NCBI GenBank assembly: GCA_027532555.1
Contig: JAPZTJ010000032.1
Span: 62,001-126,000 of the forward strand
Length of the DNA stretch: 64,000 bases
Direction of reading: 5' to 3'
Source: Aquidulcibacter sp.
GTDB taxonomy: Bacteria > Pseudomonadota > Alphaproteobacteria > Caulobacterales > Aquidulcibacteraceae
Positions within the stretch are counted from its first letter, which is position 1. Each line of letters starts with the position of its first letter. The notes under the pieces are model-generated. The model was given only the letters and a program-made list of their open reading frames with translations, did not search any database and was not told the DNA's origin. The position numbers were made by a program, and so were the translations under genes. Shown here one piece after another: positions 18,865 through 27,660 of the stretch.

Positions 18865-19461
18865 ATGAATCCCGAACCCGTCTTCTCCCTCACCAACGCA
18901 GATATCTGGACCGCAACCGAGGCGGATCGCCCCGCTTTGGCGGTCTTTTGCCGAGATAATCCAGAATACGACGTGTTCTTGACAGGGGAGGTGCCGGACG
19001 AAGCTGAGTGGGTTGAGGATTTCATGACGGACCTTCCGCCCGCATCCTTCAATTGGACCCATACCCACAAGCTGATCGTTCGCCGCCAACAAAACCCCGA
19101 CATCATTGCCGCGATTATCGATGTGACCGAAGACATGATCGACAAGGGCGTCGGCCATATCGGCCTGTTTCAAGTTGCCACAGCCCTGCATGGTACTGGC
19201 TTGGCGCACGACTTGTATCAAGCCTTGGAAGACTGGCTGGCAAGCCGAGGCACGAATGTGTTGCGTCTTGGGGTTTTGGACGGCAATGCGCGTGGCATGG
19301 CGTTTTGGACCCGGCATGGCTTTTTAGAGACGCGCCGGCGCCAAGGCACGGCACCAACTAGCAAAACCCACCTTAGCCATGTCCTATATAAGCCACTGAA
19401 ACCACTTACGCTTGAGGCCTACCGCCAGCGCGTGCCGCGCGATGATCCAAATAGCGTTTAG
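18865..19461 (+). CDS. GNAT family N-acetyltransferase
   Basis: 198-residue acetyltransferase-like protein. The core GNAT pattern is seen as HIGLFQVATALHGTGLAHDLYQALEDWLASRGTNVLRLGVLDGNARGMAFWTRHGF (about 95-155), including a degenerate acetyl-CoA loop (HGTGLA in place of Q/RxxGxG/A) and the NxxAxxFWxxxGF segment. The substrate is unknown. It sits between nuoC and nuoD in the same direction, so it is probably transcribed with the complex I genes although it is not a known subunit. Confidence 0.82.
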   Translation: MNPEPVFSLTNADIWTATEADRPALAVFCRDNPEYDVFLTGEVPDEAEWVEDFMTDLPPASFNWTHTHKLIVRRQQNPDIIAAIIDVTEDMIDKGVGHIGLFQVATALHGTGLAHDLYQALEDWLASRGTNVLRLGVLDGNARGMAFWTRHGFLETRRRQGTAPTSKTHLSHVLYKPLKPLTLEAYRQRVPRDDPNSV

Positions 19462-19582
19462 CAAGCAGTCTCAGCACTTGAAAACCGCAGGCAAAACTAT
19501 TGATCCTGTGGCCATCTTGGCCCACAAGGACACGATGAATCGGGTGCTTTGATAAGCGCGTGACTTGGTAGGATTTTGACCC

Positions 19583-20812
19583 ATGGCAGACGGCACACAA
19601 ACCCTAGAAACCAATCCTTCTGCCGATCTTTTGCCGGGCGAGACCGCCATGCGCAATTTCAACATCAATTTCGGGCCTCAGCACCCCGCCGCGCACGGCG
19701 TGTTGCGTCTGGTTCTGGAATTGGACGGCGAAATTGTTGAGCGGGTCGATCCCCATATTGGTCTTCTCCATCGCGGCACCGAGAAGCTGATCGAGTATAA
19801 GACCTATCTGCAAGCCATGCCTTATTTTGATCGGTTGGACTATGTGGCGCCGATGAATCAAGAGCATGCGTGGTGCTTGGCGATTGAGCGTTTGGCCGGG
19901 ATTGAAGTGCCACGCCGGGCGCAATTCATCCGCGTCATTTTCTCCGAAATTGGCCGCATCCTGTCGCATATCTTGAACGTCACCACCCAAGCCATGGACG
20001 TAGGCGCCCTGACACCGCCACTGTGGGGCTTTGAAGAGCGTGAAAAGCTGATGGGCTTTTATGAGCGGGCGTCGGGCTCGCGCATGCATGCGGCCTATTT
20101 CCGCCCAGGTGGGGTTCACCAAGACCTGCCAGACGCTTTGGTGCGCGATATCTATGAGTGGTGCGACCCATTCTTGAAGCTGTGCGGTGATATCGAGACC
20201 TTGTTGACCGATAACCGCATCTTCAAACAACGCAATGTCGATATTGGTGTTGTCGACCAAAAAACCATTCTCGACTGGGGCTTCTCGGGCGTCATGGTGC
20301 GCGGTTCGGGCATTGCTTGGGACCTGCGCCGCAGCCAGCCCTATGAAGTCTATTCCGAGCTGAAGTTTAAGGTGCCGGTCGGCAAAAATGGCGATTGCTA
20401 TGACCGATATCTCTGCCGGATGGACGAAATGCGCGAAAGCGCCAGCATCATCAAGCAATGTATCGAGATGATGCCGAAGGGCCCGGTTCTGGCCGAGAAC
20501 TCCAAAGTGACGCCACCGCGCCGCGCCGATATGAAGGGCTCGATGGAAGCACTTATCCATCACTTTAAGCTCTATACCGAAGGCTTCCATGTGCCAGCTG
20601 GCGAAGTCTATGCCGCAGTTGAAGCGCCCAAGGGTGAGTTTGGCGTGTATCTGGTCGCCGATGGCACCAATAAGCCTTACCGCGCTAAAATCCGCGCCCC
20701 GGGCTTTGCCCATTTGGCGGCGATGAGCCATTTGAATAAAGGCCACATGCTGGCCGACGTGTCGGCCATCCTCGGCTCGCTCGACATCGTGTTTGGTGAG
20801 GTGGATCGCTAG
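19583..20812 (+). CDS. nuoD: NADH-quinone oxidoreductase subunit D
   Basis: 49-kDa quinone-site subunit related to the [NiFe] hydrogenase large subunit. Family sequence is evident: [51 protein letters not shown], the Arg/His quinone-pocket region, and C-terminal [13 protein letters not shown]. 409 residues. A long open frame on the opposite strand of this gene is a shadow. Confidence 0.98.
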   Translation: MADGTQTLETNPSADLLPGETAMRNFNINFGPQHPAAHGVLRLVLELDGEIVERVDPHIGLLHRGTEKLIEYKTYLQAMPYFDRLDYVAPMNQEHAWCLAIERLAGIEVPRRAQFIRVIFSEIGRILSHILNVTTQAMDVGALTPPLWGFEEREKLMGFYERASGSRMHAAYFRPGGVHQDLPDALVRDIYEWCDPFLKLCGDIETLLTDNRIFKQRNVDIGVVDQKTILDWGFSGVMVRGSGIAWDLRRSQPYEVYSELKFKVPVGKNGDCYDRYLCRMDEMRESASIIKQCIEMMPKGPVLAENSKVTPPRRADMKGSMEALIHHFKLYTEGFHVPAGEVYAAVEAPKGEFGVYLVADGTNKPYRAKIRAPGFAHLAAMSHLNKGHMLADVSAILGSLDIVFGEVDR

Positions 20813-20814
20813 CC

Positions 20815-21159
20815 ATGGCGCAAGTTGAGCCAACTAAAGCAAAATGGCTTGCGACGTTTGACGACCTGACTGCCTTGCCGAAGGGGCGGCAGGCTGTGTT
20901 TGTCTATTTGTTGCTGTCAGGTTTGGCGTTAGTGGCTGTTGGTGTACTCTTGTTTCCACTGCACAATCTTGCGCTGACCTATGTACCAGGTTTGGGGACT
21001 CAATGGGCTTTTGAGACGAGGCTTGGCGCCTCATTTAGCGCCGATTTAGGCGCTATGATCTTGACGGTATGTGGCATCATGGCTTGGTGCCAAGTCCTAC
21101 CATTTGTCAGTCGGATTGCTGTTTGGGTCGGTGGTGAAACAAAGGAAGTGCCGCAATGA
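20815..21159 (+). CDS. small membrane protein within nuo cluster (114 aa)
   Basis: Not recognised. A soluble N-terminus (about 27 residues) is followed by a hydrophobic segment at about 32-54 and a second at about 78-102. It starts 2 bp after the nuoD stop and overlaps the next gene by 4 bp (ATGA), so it is firmly inside the operon. It could be a lineage-specific accessory or assembly protein of complex I; nothing in the sequence proves this. Confidence 0.62.
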   Translation: MAQVEPTKAKWLATFDDLTALPKGRQAVFVYLLLSGLALVAVGVLLFPLHNLALTYVPGLGTQWAFETRLGASFSADLGAMILTVCGIMAWCQVLPFVSRIAVWVGGETKEVPQ

Positions 21160-21833
21160 GTTCGATTATCGACCAAAATTATGCCGCTTATGCTGCCAAT
21201 GACCTAGAAGGCATTTTGGCGACGTTGGCGGATGATTACACCGTCTCGCCATTCGGCGGATCACCTTGGCTAACCAGCCGGGATGCAGCGCGGAAGCTCT
21301 ATACGCGCCATTTGGTGGATTATCCGATGGACCGTACAGATGTGTTGGGCCGCATGGAATTGGCCAATGTCACGATCAAGCGGGAACATTCTGAACCGGG
21401 CGAAGGCTCTAAGGCCCCCGCGGCCGATGTGATGATGATCTATACCGTGCGCGATGGGTTGATCGCCCGGTGTGAATCCATTTCTCGGCAAGGCGATGAG
21501 GCAGCGGCGCTGGCCGTCGTGGCTAAGCAGCTGGAAGCCTATAATGTGCAAGACTTAGAGGCCCATGTGGCGTGCTTTGCCGATGATGTGGTGATCGCAG
21601 ACCTCAATGGTGCAGAAAACCTGCACGGCATCACCGATTATCGCGCCCGTTATCAAGGCGTGTTCGCGCAATATCCGCAAAACCACGCCGAGATTGTGAA
21701 CCGTTTGGCCTGCGGCAATGTTGTGGTTGATCATGAGCGCGTGCGCCGCAGCCCTGAGGGCGAGCCGTTCGAAGTGCTGGCGATTTATACCATTAAGGAT
21801 GGCAAAATCGCGCGCGTGGACTTTGTGAAGTAA
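21156..21833 (+). CDS. protein with two NTF2/SnoaL-like domains
   Basis: 225 residues made of two similar halves of about 110. Each starts with an (I/L)..Q...Y...DLE...A.FADD segment (IIDQNYAAYAANDLEGILATLADDY and AKQLEAYNVQDLEAHVACFADDV) and ends with (I/A)IYTVRDG or AIYTIKDGKIARVDF. This is the SnoaL/NTF2-like cone fold, known for small-molecule binding or isomerase activity. The function here is unknown. It is coupled to the upstream membrane protein. Confidence 0.75.
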   Translation: MSSIIDQNYAAYAANDLEGILATLADDYTVSPFGGSPWLTSRDAARKLYTRHLVDYPMDRTDVLGRMELANVTIKREHSEPGEGSKAPAADVMMIYTVRDGLIARCESISRQGDEAAALAVVAKQLEAYNVQDLEAHVACFADDVVIADLNGAENLHGITDYRARYQGVFAQYPQNHAEIVNRLACGNVVVDHERVRRSPEGEPFEVLAIYTIKDGKIARVDFVK

Positions 21834-21845
21834 GGCCGCGGGCAG

Positions 21846-22238
21846 ATGCTGGAATATGGCCTTGGCGCTTTATGGCTTATGATCTTTGCAGTCCTGCTGC
21901 CTCGGACAATCGAATTTACCAGTCAAGGTAAACGCTTAGCCGAAGTCATGCCAGGTGGCTTGGAACGCGTGGGTCGGGCCGAGTTGGCTTCTGTGGTTTT
22001 GGGAGTTCTCCCCCTTGCATTGATCATATTGATCGACCTGCTTGGCGGACCTGTGATGGTCGAGCAATATCCGATGGCCATTCTGGTAGGCATGTTCCTT
22101 CAGTTCGCCGGGCATTATGGTGGGCCATTTCGCCTCCTCCTAGAGGACTTACACGAAGCCCGTGATCGCCTCGACTATAACCGTGTTCATGGCTTGCCTT
22201 TGGATGAGCCAAATCGTCAAACTGAGAAAGTAAGTTAA
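21846..22238 (+). CDS. small membrane protein within nuo cluster (130 aa)
   Basis: Not recognised. Hydrophobic segments are seen at about residues 5-20, 47-65 and 72-92, with a charged tail. Its TAA stop abuts the nuoE ATG with no gap. Its position argues for co-expression with complex I; no catalytic motif is visible. Confidence 0.6.
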   Translation: MLEYGLGALWLMIFAVLLPRTIEFTSQGKRLAEVMPGGLERVGRAELASVVLGVLPLALIILIDLLGGPVMVEQYPMAILVGMFLQFAGHYGGPFRLLLEDLHEARDRLDYNRVHGLPLDEPNRQTEKVS

Positions 22239-22898
22239 ATGGCCACACGTCGCCTCGCGCCCCCCGAAGTTCAGCCCAAGTCGTTTAACTGGTCGGCCGA
22301 TAGTGCCACCAAGGTCGCTTTTTGGATGGGCAAATATCCAGAAGCCCGTAAGCAATCGGCTGTCATCCCACTTCTGTGGTTGGCGCAAAAGCAAGAAGGC
22401 TGGGTGAGTGAGCCTGCGCTTCGTAAGATCGCGCTGGACCTCGCCATGGCCTATATCCGCGTCTATGAAGTCGCGACCTTCTACACGATGTTCCACTTGG
22501 CCCCCGTCGGGAAGCACCATTTGCAAGTCTGCGGCACCACGCCCTGCATGTTGCGCGGCTCTGGCGATTTGATCGAGGTCTGTAAGAAGCGCATCGGTAA
22601 TCACCACCATGTCACACCTGATGGCTTGTTCTCCTGGGAAGAAATGGAGTGCATGGGCGCTTGTGCCAATGCGCCCATCGTCGCCATCCATGATTATTAT
22701 CATGAAGATCTGACGGCTGAGAGCTTCAGCGCCATCATCGACGATCTGGCCTCTGGCAAGGATGTGACACCGGGTTCTGCCATTGGTCGTTTGACCAGTG
22801 CGCCAGACGGTGGCCCCAATGTCTTGAACGACGAGACCTTGTTTGATGGCAGCCTCGCCAAAAAGATCAAACTGCCAAACTTGCCCGAGAAGGCCTAA
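22239..22898 (+). CDS. nuoE: NADH-quinone oxidoreductase subunit E (N1a 2Fe-2S)
   Basis: 24-kDa subunit of the NADH dehydrogenase module, thioredoxin-like fold with cluster N1a. Ligands are in CGTTPCMLRG (two Cys, about residues 98-103) and ECMGACANAPIV (two Cys, about 138-142). 219 residues with a C-terminal extension beyond the Fe-S domain. Confidence 0.97.
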   Translation: MATRRLAPPEVQPKSFNWSADSATKVAFWMGKYPEARKQSAVIPLLWLAQKQEGWVSEPALRKIALDLAMAYIRVYEVATFYTMFHLAPVGKHHLQVCGTTPCMLRGSGDLIEVCKKRIGNHHHVTPDGLFSWEEMECMGACANAPIVAIHDYYHEDLTAESFSAIIDDLASGKDVTPGSAIGRLTSAPDGGPNVLNDETLFDGSLAKKIKLPNLPEKA

Positions 22899-22924
22899 GG
22901 CAGCGCCTTGGCCCGGGCGTACAG

Positions 22925-23365
22925 ATGAATATCGGTCGTAAACCTCCCCATCTGCGCCCGCAGGATGATCCAAATCGCGTTGGTATCCCCATCACCAGTG
23001 ATGCGGCCTTTTGGGCATCCATGATGCTGTCGTGGGTGGCCCAATCCCTCGACCATTTGCTCGACGTCGACCAGTGGGCGGTGAATTTAACGGCAGTGGC
23101 TGGGATCGCCCTCGTTGGTATTGCGATTTTCAAGGGGCTGGAACGGCCCTTGCCGACGGGTATGCGTCTGCCCCGAACACAGGCTTGGATCATGCTGGCC
23201 GTGATGGTCGCGGTGACCGGGGCTTGGGCTTGGTTTGGCCTTATCTACACCCGCGATTTGCCGGCACGCTTGGTTTACGGCGTTTGCGCCAGCCTGACGG
23301 CATGGAGCGGCTTTGTCATCTATCGCGCTTTAGCGGCTGGCCCCGCTAAACCGGACGATCTTTAG
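22925..23365 (+). CDS. small membrane protein within nuo cluster (146 aa)
   Basis: Not recognised. About four hydrophobic segments between residues 28 and 135. It begins 26 bp after nuoE, and its 3' end overlaps the convergent M48 protease gene by 36 bp, so the last dozen codons are read on both strands. It may be a complex I accessory protein or unrelated. Confidence 0.55.
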   Translation: MNIGRKPPHLRPQDDPNRVGIPITSDAAFWASMMLSWVAQSLDHLLDVDQWAVNLTAVAGIALVGIAIFKGLERPLPTGMRLPRTQAWIMLAVMVAVTGAWAWFGLIYTRDLPARLVYGVCASLTAWSGFVIYRALAAGPAKPDDL

Positions 23366-24769
23366 AAGCTCACCGGGCTTTAACGGCCGCTCCGCACGCA
23401 TGCCATTGATCATCAAGAAGCGCTCCGTCTTGAAGTCTGGATAGGCCATGCGGGCTGAAAGGCTCGCCACCGTGTCACCGGCGCGAACCGTCACAATCTC
23501 TAGCTCACGCGGGCGGAGGGCTGCGATTTCGGTGGCAGACAATTCCCTGAAGGTCTGGGTGATTGGGAAGGTAGGCGACAGGCCGTCTGCGGGGCCGATC
23601 ATCACGAAGTGAAACGCTCGCCCTTTCAAATTATAGGCAATCACGCCAACATCGACGCGGCCGGTGCGGGTTTGCGCCCGTGCAAGCAGGGTGATGGTCG
23701 GCATCCCATTGGTGGTGCCCGGTGTCGCAATTCCCAAAGTGGCAGGCGTTTGGCCCAATGTTTCGCGCACTTTGGCGATGGCATAGGCATCGAGCGTGCC
23801 CGTCAGCGGGACACCGCCACCAAAGCGACCTTTGAGGCTGTTTGGTCCTTCAATTTCAACAGCTTCAGTGGTGTTGTTAAGAGAAAAACTCTGCGGAACT
23901 TCAAAGGTGATCTTCATGCTGGGATGAGAGAAACGCCGTCCATCGACAAAGCCCTGCTCTGGGTCATCGCCTACGCGCATCCCTGAAAGTGCCGTCAGAT
24001 AGGGTCGGACCTGTTCTGGCGGAACGTCGCGGCTAGCTTTGGCCGCTTGGGCGGCATTGGCGGTGCGCGCCACGCGTTCTGCCGTAATTGGGTGGCTTCG
24101 CGCCCAAGTTGGCACATCGCGCGATTGGCGATTTTTCACTTTGGCGTCTAGGGCTTCTTGTGCCGCCAAGGCGGCCAACATGTCGGATGCGGCATAGAGA
24201 TTATAGCCATTGGCCTGCAGATAACGCACGCCATAATCGTCGGATTCGTTTTCCTGTTTGCGCGAATAGCTGAGCGTATAGACCTGCGCCAATTGCCCGG
24301 CGGTCTGCATGATTTCTTCGGATTTGGTGGCAATGCCGAGCGCAATAGCACCCAAGGTGGAGAGCGTGGAGGCTTGGGTCCGCTTCAACGAGTGCTTGCC
24401 GACAATATGGCCGACTTCATGGCCCAAAACTGAGGCGAGCTCGTCCTCAGAATTCATAATCGTCATCAGGCCGCGCGTGATATAGATATAGCATCCCGGT
24501 ACCGCAAAGGCGTTGACGACGTCGGAATTGATGACAGTAAAGGTGCATTGGTCCTTCAGTCCTGCGGCAGTAGCAACCTTTGCCCCCACAGTTGAGACAT
24601 AGGTCGCGATCGGGCCTGTGATGGCACCGCCAAATTGTGCGACGAGCTGAGGGTGCTGTTTGATCGCTTGCGCGCGCTCATTCGGCTTGATGATTTGAGC
24701 GACTGCGGGTGTGGCAACTTGCGCGGCCAAGACTGCCAAAGCCCCGTATAGAACCCAATTCTTGCGCAT
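23330..24769 (-). CDS. M48 family metalloprotease with C-terminal LysM-like domain
   Basis: Exported zinc protease of 479 residues. Signal peptide MRKNWVLYGALAVLAAQVATPAVAQ; zinc site HEVGH (about residue 115) with third ligand ENESDDYG (about 178-185). A C-terminal segment VTVRAGDTVASLSARMAYPDFK..FLMINGM...LKPGELLKIV fits a LysM-like fold. It is similar in layout to BepA/YfgC-type periplasmic proteases that police outer-membrane protein assembly. It lies antisense between nuoE and nuoF, splitting the complex I cluster. Confidence 0.9.
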   Translation of the reverse strand: MRKNWVLYGALAVLAAQVATPAVAQIIKPNERAQAIKQHPQLVAQFGGAITGPIATYVSTVGAKVATAAGLKDQCTFTVINSDVVNAFAVPGCYIYITRGLMTIMNSEDELASVLGHEVGHIVGKHSLKRTQASTLSTLGAIALGIATKSEEIMQTAGQLAQVYTLSYSRKQENESDDYGVRYLQANGYNLYAASDMLAALAAQEALDAKVKNRQSRDVPTWARSHPITAERVARTANAAQAAKASRDVPPEQVRPYLTALSGMRVGDDPEQGFVDGRRFSHPSMKITFEVPQSFSLNNTTEAVEIEGPNSLKGRFGGGVPLTGTLDAYAIAKVRETLGQTPATLGIATPGTTNGMPTITLLARAQTRTGRVDVGVIAYNLKGRAFHFVMIGPADGLSPTFPITQTFRELSATEIAALRPRELEIVTVRAGDTVASLSARMAYPDFKTERFLMINGMRAERPLKPGELLKIVRFSGASR

Positions 24770-24982
24770 TTTACACCTCCAAAACAGAGACTCATGATGG
24801 CGGCGTTGGCTTGATCTGACTATTCAATTTCGCAGGTTGCTTTTGCCATGTTTGGCTGACTCAGCAGTAGGTTCCTTCCTGCAGTCCGTATGCGCGTCAG
24901 GCTGCAAATGTCGTTGGCAGGCTGGGTGAAGCCCTATAGAAGCCTAGTTACGAACTATCACGCCTAGCTGATCGAGTGTTCT

Positions 24983-26287
24983 ATGATTGCCGATAATGAC
25001 CGTATCTTCCTGAACCTCTATGGCCGCCATGATTGGCGCTTGGAAGGGGCTAAACAGCGTGGCGCGTGGAATGCCACTAAAGATATGATCGATGCAGGGC
25101 GCGATTGGATCATTCAGCAGGTGAAGGATTCGGGGCTGCGTGGCCGGGGTGGCGCTGGCTTCCCGACAGGTCTCAAATGGTCCTTCATGCCGAAAGAGGT
25201 CAAAGACCGGCCGCATTATCTGGTCGTCAATGCTGATGAGTCAGAGCCTGGGACCTGTAAAGACCGCGATATGATGCGCCACGATCCGCATTTGCTGATC
25301 GAAGGCTGCTTGATCGCCTCGTTCGCGATGCAAGCCCATGCTGCCTACATTTATATCCGCGGTGAGTATGTTCTGGAGCGGGAGCATCTCGAAGCAGCCA
25401 TCAAAGAAGCTTATGAAGCCAAGCTGATCGGCAAGAATAACGTGCACGGCTGGGACTTTGATCTCTATGTCCATCATGGGGCAGGGGCCTATATCTGCGG
25501 CGAGGAAACCGCCCTCTTGGAAAGCTTGGAAGGCAAAAAGGGCCAACCTCGCCTGAAGCCGCCTTTCCCAGCGAATGCCGGTCTCTACGGCTGCCCAACC
25601 ACCGTCAACAATGTCGAATCAATTGCCGTGGTGCCGACCATCCTGCGTCGTGGTGCGCAGTGGTTTGCGGGCTTTGGCCGTCCAAACAACACCGGTACGA
25701 AAGTCTTCTGCGTCTCAGGTCATGTGAACAAGCCCTGCAATGTTGAAGACGCGATGTCGATCCCGTTGAAATATCTGCTGGAACAGCATTGTGGCGGCGT
25801 GCGTGGCGGTTGGTCGAACCTGAAGGCCGTCATCCCCGGCGGCTCGTCGGTCCGCATGATCACTCAAGAAATGGCAGAAGATGCGCTGATGGACTTTGAC
25901 AGCCTGTCGGCCTTGAAGTCGGGCCTCGGCACCGCTGGCGTGATCGTGATGGATAAGTCAACCGACCTCATTAAAGCTATCGCGCGGCTGGCCTATTTCT
26001 ATAAGCATGAAAGCTGTGGCCAATGTACACCGTGCCGCGAAGGCACTGGCTGGATGTGGCGCGTGTTGGAGCGCATGGCCGTCGGCCAAGCCGAACACCG
26101 CGAGATTGACCTCTTGCTCGAAGTCGCTGGCCAAGTTGAAGGCCACACAATTTGCGCTTTGGGCGATGCGGCCGCTTGGCCTGTCCAAGGCCTGATCTGG
26201 CGCTTCCGTGGCGAAATTGAAGAGCGTATCGACCGCTATCGCTTGGGCAAACCCCATGTGATGGGGGCGGCCATCGCTGCGGAGTAG
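24983..26287 (+). CDS. nuoF: NADH-quinone oxidoreductase subunit F (NADH/FMN site)
   Basis: 51-kDa subunit that oxidises NADH. Motifs: [16 protein letters not shown] (NADH), [13 protein letters not shown] (FMN), [19 protein letters not shown], and the N3 cluster [10 protein letters not shown] with the fourth Cys in [12 protein letters not shown]. 434 residues. Because the M48 gene is inserted upstream on the other strand, it must have its own promoter in the 213-bp divergent gap 24770-24982; I see no clear consensus there. Confidence 0.98.
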   Translation: MIADNDRIFLNLYGRHDWRLEGAKQRGAWNATKDMIDAGRDWIIQQVKDSGLRGRGGAGFPTGLKWSFMPKEVKDRPHYLVVNADESEPGTCKDRDMMRHDPHLLIEGCLIASFAMQAHAAYIYIRGEYVLEREHLEAAIKEAYEAKLIGKNNVHGWDFDLYVHHGAGAYICGEETALLESLEGKKGQPRLKPPFPANAGLYGCPTTVNNVESIAVVPTILRRGAQWFAGFGRPNNTGTKVFCVSGHVNKPCNVEDAMSIPLKYLLEQHCGGVRGGWSNLKAVIPGGSSVRMITQEMAEDALMDFDSLSALKSGLGTAGVIVMDKSTDLIKAIARLAYFYKHESCGQCTPCREGTGWMWRVLERMAVGQAEHREIDLLLEVAGQVEGHTICALGDAAAWPVQGLIWRFRGEIEERIDRYRLGKPHVMGAAIAAE

Positions 26288-26293
26288 GCGGTT

Positions 26294-27271
26294 TTGAATA
26301 ACCAAAGTTGTTCCATATGGAAAAGCTCAGCTGCAGTAGAAAATCGGGGTGATGGAGCGATCATTGAGTCGCCTAGGGCAGGGGGTAGATTCAGCATCTC
26401 TCGTACTGCACATGCAGCCTGTCATCATCTAGATGAAGATCAAAAGTTGGCAGTCACAAATTGGTTAGTAAGCCAGTGGCGACTCGGTATCGAGGTTCCT
26501 GAATTAACTTCCAACTCACTTGAAGCTGCCAAACTAAATGCCCCACTTACTATTGCTGAGCGATCTGAAAGGCTTTTGCGATTTATTGCTAACGGCACAA
26601 AGGTATTAGGACAGGCATTAGAAATTGAAGATAACATTGATGAATGTTCTGCCGCAGGTTGGGCCGGCGTTCTGCAATGGAAAGAAGTATTATATTTGTT
26701 GGAGATGCTGAAAGAACAAGGCTATATCAAGATCGGGCATCCTAGTTATGCAGGATTTGCTGGCGCTTCTGAAGTAAATCGCTTTGGCCGCTTCACTGCA
26801 ACAATTTTGCCTGCGGGGCATATTCATCTAGAAAAGACTTTATCAGCAGCAAAACCTGAGCAAGCATTTATTGCCATGTGGTTTGATAAATCCATGAATG
26901 GTGCTTACGAGGACGGAATTCGGCCCGGAGTAAAGGACGCTGGCTATGAACCGCTTCGAATTGATTTCCAACCGCACAATGAAAAGATTGATGATCAAAT
27001 TGTTGCCGAGATCAGGCGCTCTCGGTTTGTAGTGGCTGACTTCACGCATGGCGAAACTGGAATGCGGGGAGGAGTCTACTACGAGGCGGGCCTCGCTCAC
27101 GGGCTTGGAATTCCAGTGATTTTTTCATGCCGAGATGATGTGATTGGCAAAGTGCATTTTGACACTCGGCAGTACAATCACATCACTTGGTCCGACCCCT
27201 CGGAGTTACGACAGAAGCTCGCGGATCGGATTTCTGCCACAATTGGTGATGGCCCGCGTCGAAAGACTTAA
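26294..27271 (+). CDS. nucleoside 2-deoxyribosyltransferase-like protein in nuo cluster
   Basis: 325 residues from a TTG start 6 bp after nuoF. The N-terminal ~180 residues (ESPRAGGRFSISRTA, NWLVSQWRLG and so on) are not assigned. Residues ~188-320 fit the nucleoside-deoxyribosyltransferase fold: FIAMWFD, Asp249 in VVADF, and Glu264 in YYEAGLAHGLGIPVI, which matches the catalytic Glu position of the family. Such domains cleave N-glycosidic bonds, and relatives act as toxin or antiphage effectors (for example in retron Ec86). The base composition is visibly more AT-rich than the neighbouring nuo genes, suggesting acquisition. Activity is inferred only. Confidence 0.7.
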   Translation: MNNQSCSIWKSSAAVENRGDGAIIESPRAGGRFSISRTAHAACHHLDEDQKLAVTNWLVSQWRLGIEVPELTSNSLEAAKLNAPLTIAERSERLLRFIANGTKVLGQALEIEDNIDECSAAGWAGVLQWKEVLYLLEMLKEQGYIKIGHPSYAGFAGASEVNRFGRFTATILPAGHIHLEKTLSAAKPEQAFIAMWFDKSMNGAYEDGIRPGVKDAGYEPLRIDFQPHNEKIDDQIVAEIRRSRFVVADFTHGETGMRGGVYYEAGLAHGLGIPVIFSCRDDVIGKVHFDTRQYNHITWSDPSELRQKLADRISATIGDGPRRKT

Positions 27272-27507
27272 TCTCCGCCGCCGTCTGGGCGCTGTTGGCC
27301 GCGAAGGTTCCCGAGATGACGTTTAAGGATATGCCAATTTACGACATTCGGCATTAGGGTTTTTGATGCGAGATCAGAGCGTCTCCACCACGGGAAATAC
27401 CCTACCATTCCTCGTATCACGCACCAGATCGACGCGTTCGATGTCCCTATGATAGGCAAGGCAATCGCTAGCAAAATCAACTTCTACCCGGATACCGGTG
27501 GATCGTT

Positions 27508-27660
27508 TTGGCGTTCGTTTATGAGCTTGCTGTATCTGGCTGGATTTTTGCTGGTTTTGGGGTGAGTTTGGCGGTGGCAATTTGGGTCGTAGCGTCGTAT
27601 CTCGGCGAACAGCGGGTCAGCTTGGCTGAGTCTGTTTCAAACGATGGGGCGAGAAGATGA
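27508..27660 (+). CDS. possible 50-aa membrane peptide before nuoG
   Basis: Short frame with a TTG start. One strong membrane segment (GWIFAGFGVSLAVAIWVVAS, residues 11-30) precedes a polar tail. Its TGA overlaps the nuoG ATG (ATGA), the same coupling used by other genes of the cluster. No good ribosome-binding site is seen and the start is uncertain. The preceding stretch 27272-27507 holds no gene I can support, only short open pieces in different frames that could be remnants. Confidence 0.38.
   Translation: MAFVYELAVSGWIFAGFGVSLAVAIWVVASYLGEQRVSLAESVSNDGARR

Noticed and set aside
19604-20833. Long open frame on the minus strand opposite nuoD (409 codons)
   Set aside because: nuoD is unmistakable on the plus strand; the antisense frame is a codon-bias shadow without family motifs or ribosome-binding site.
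22149-22973. Minus-strand frame opposite nuoE
   Set aside because: Antisense shadow covering a clear Fe-S subunit gene.
26294-27656. Retron or CBASS partner for the NDT-like protein
   Set aside because: No reverse transcriptase, cyclase or structured msr-like RNA could be seen nearby; only the single gene is supported.
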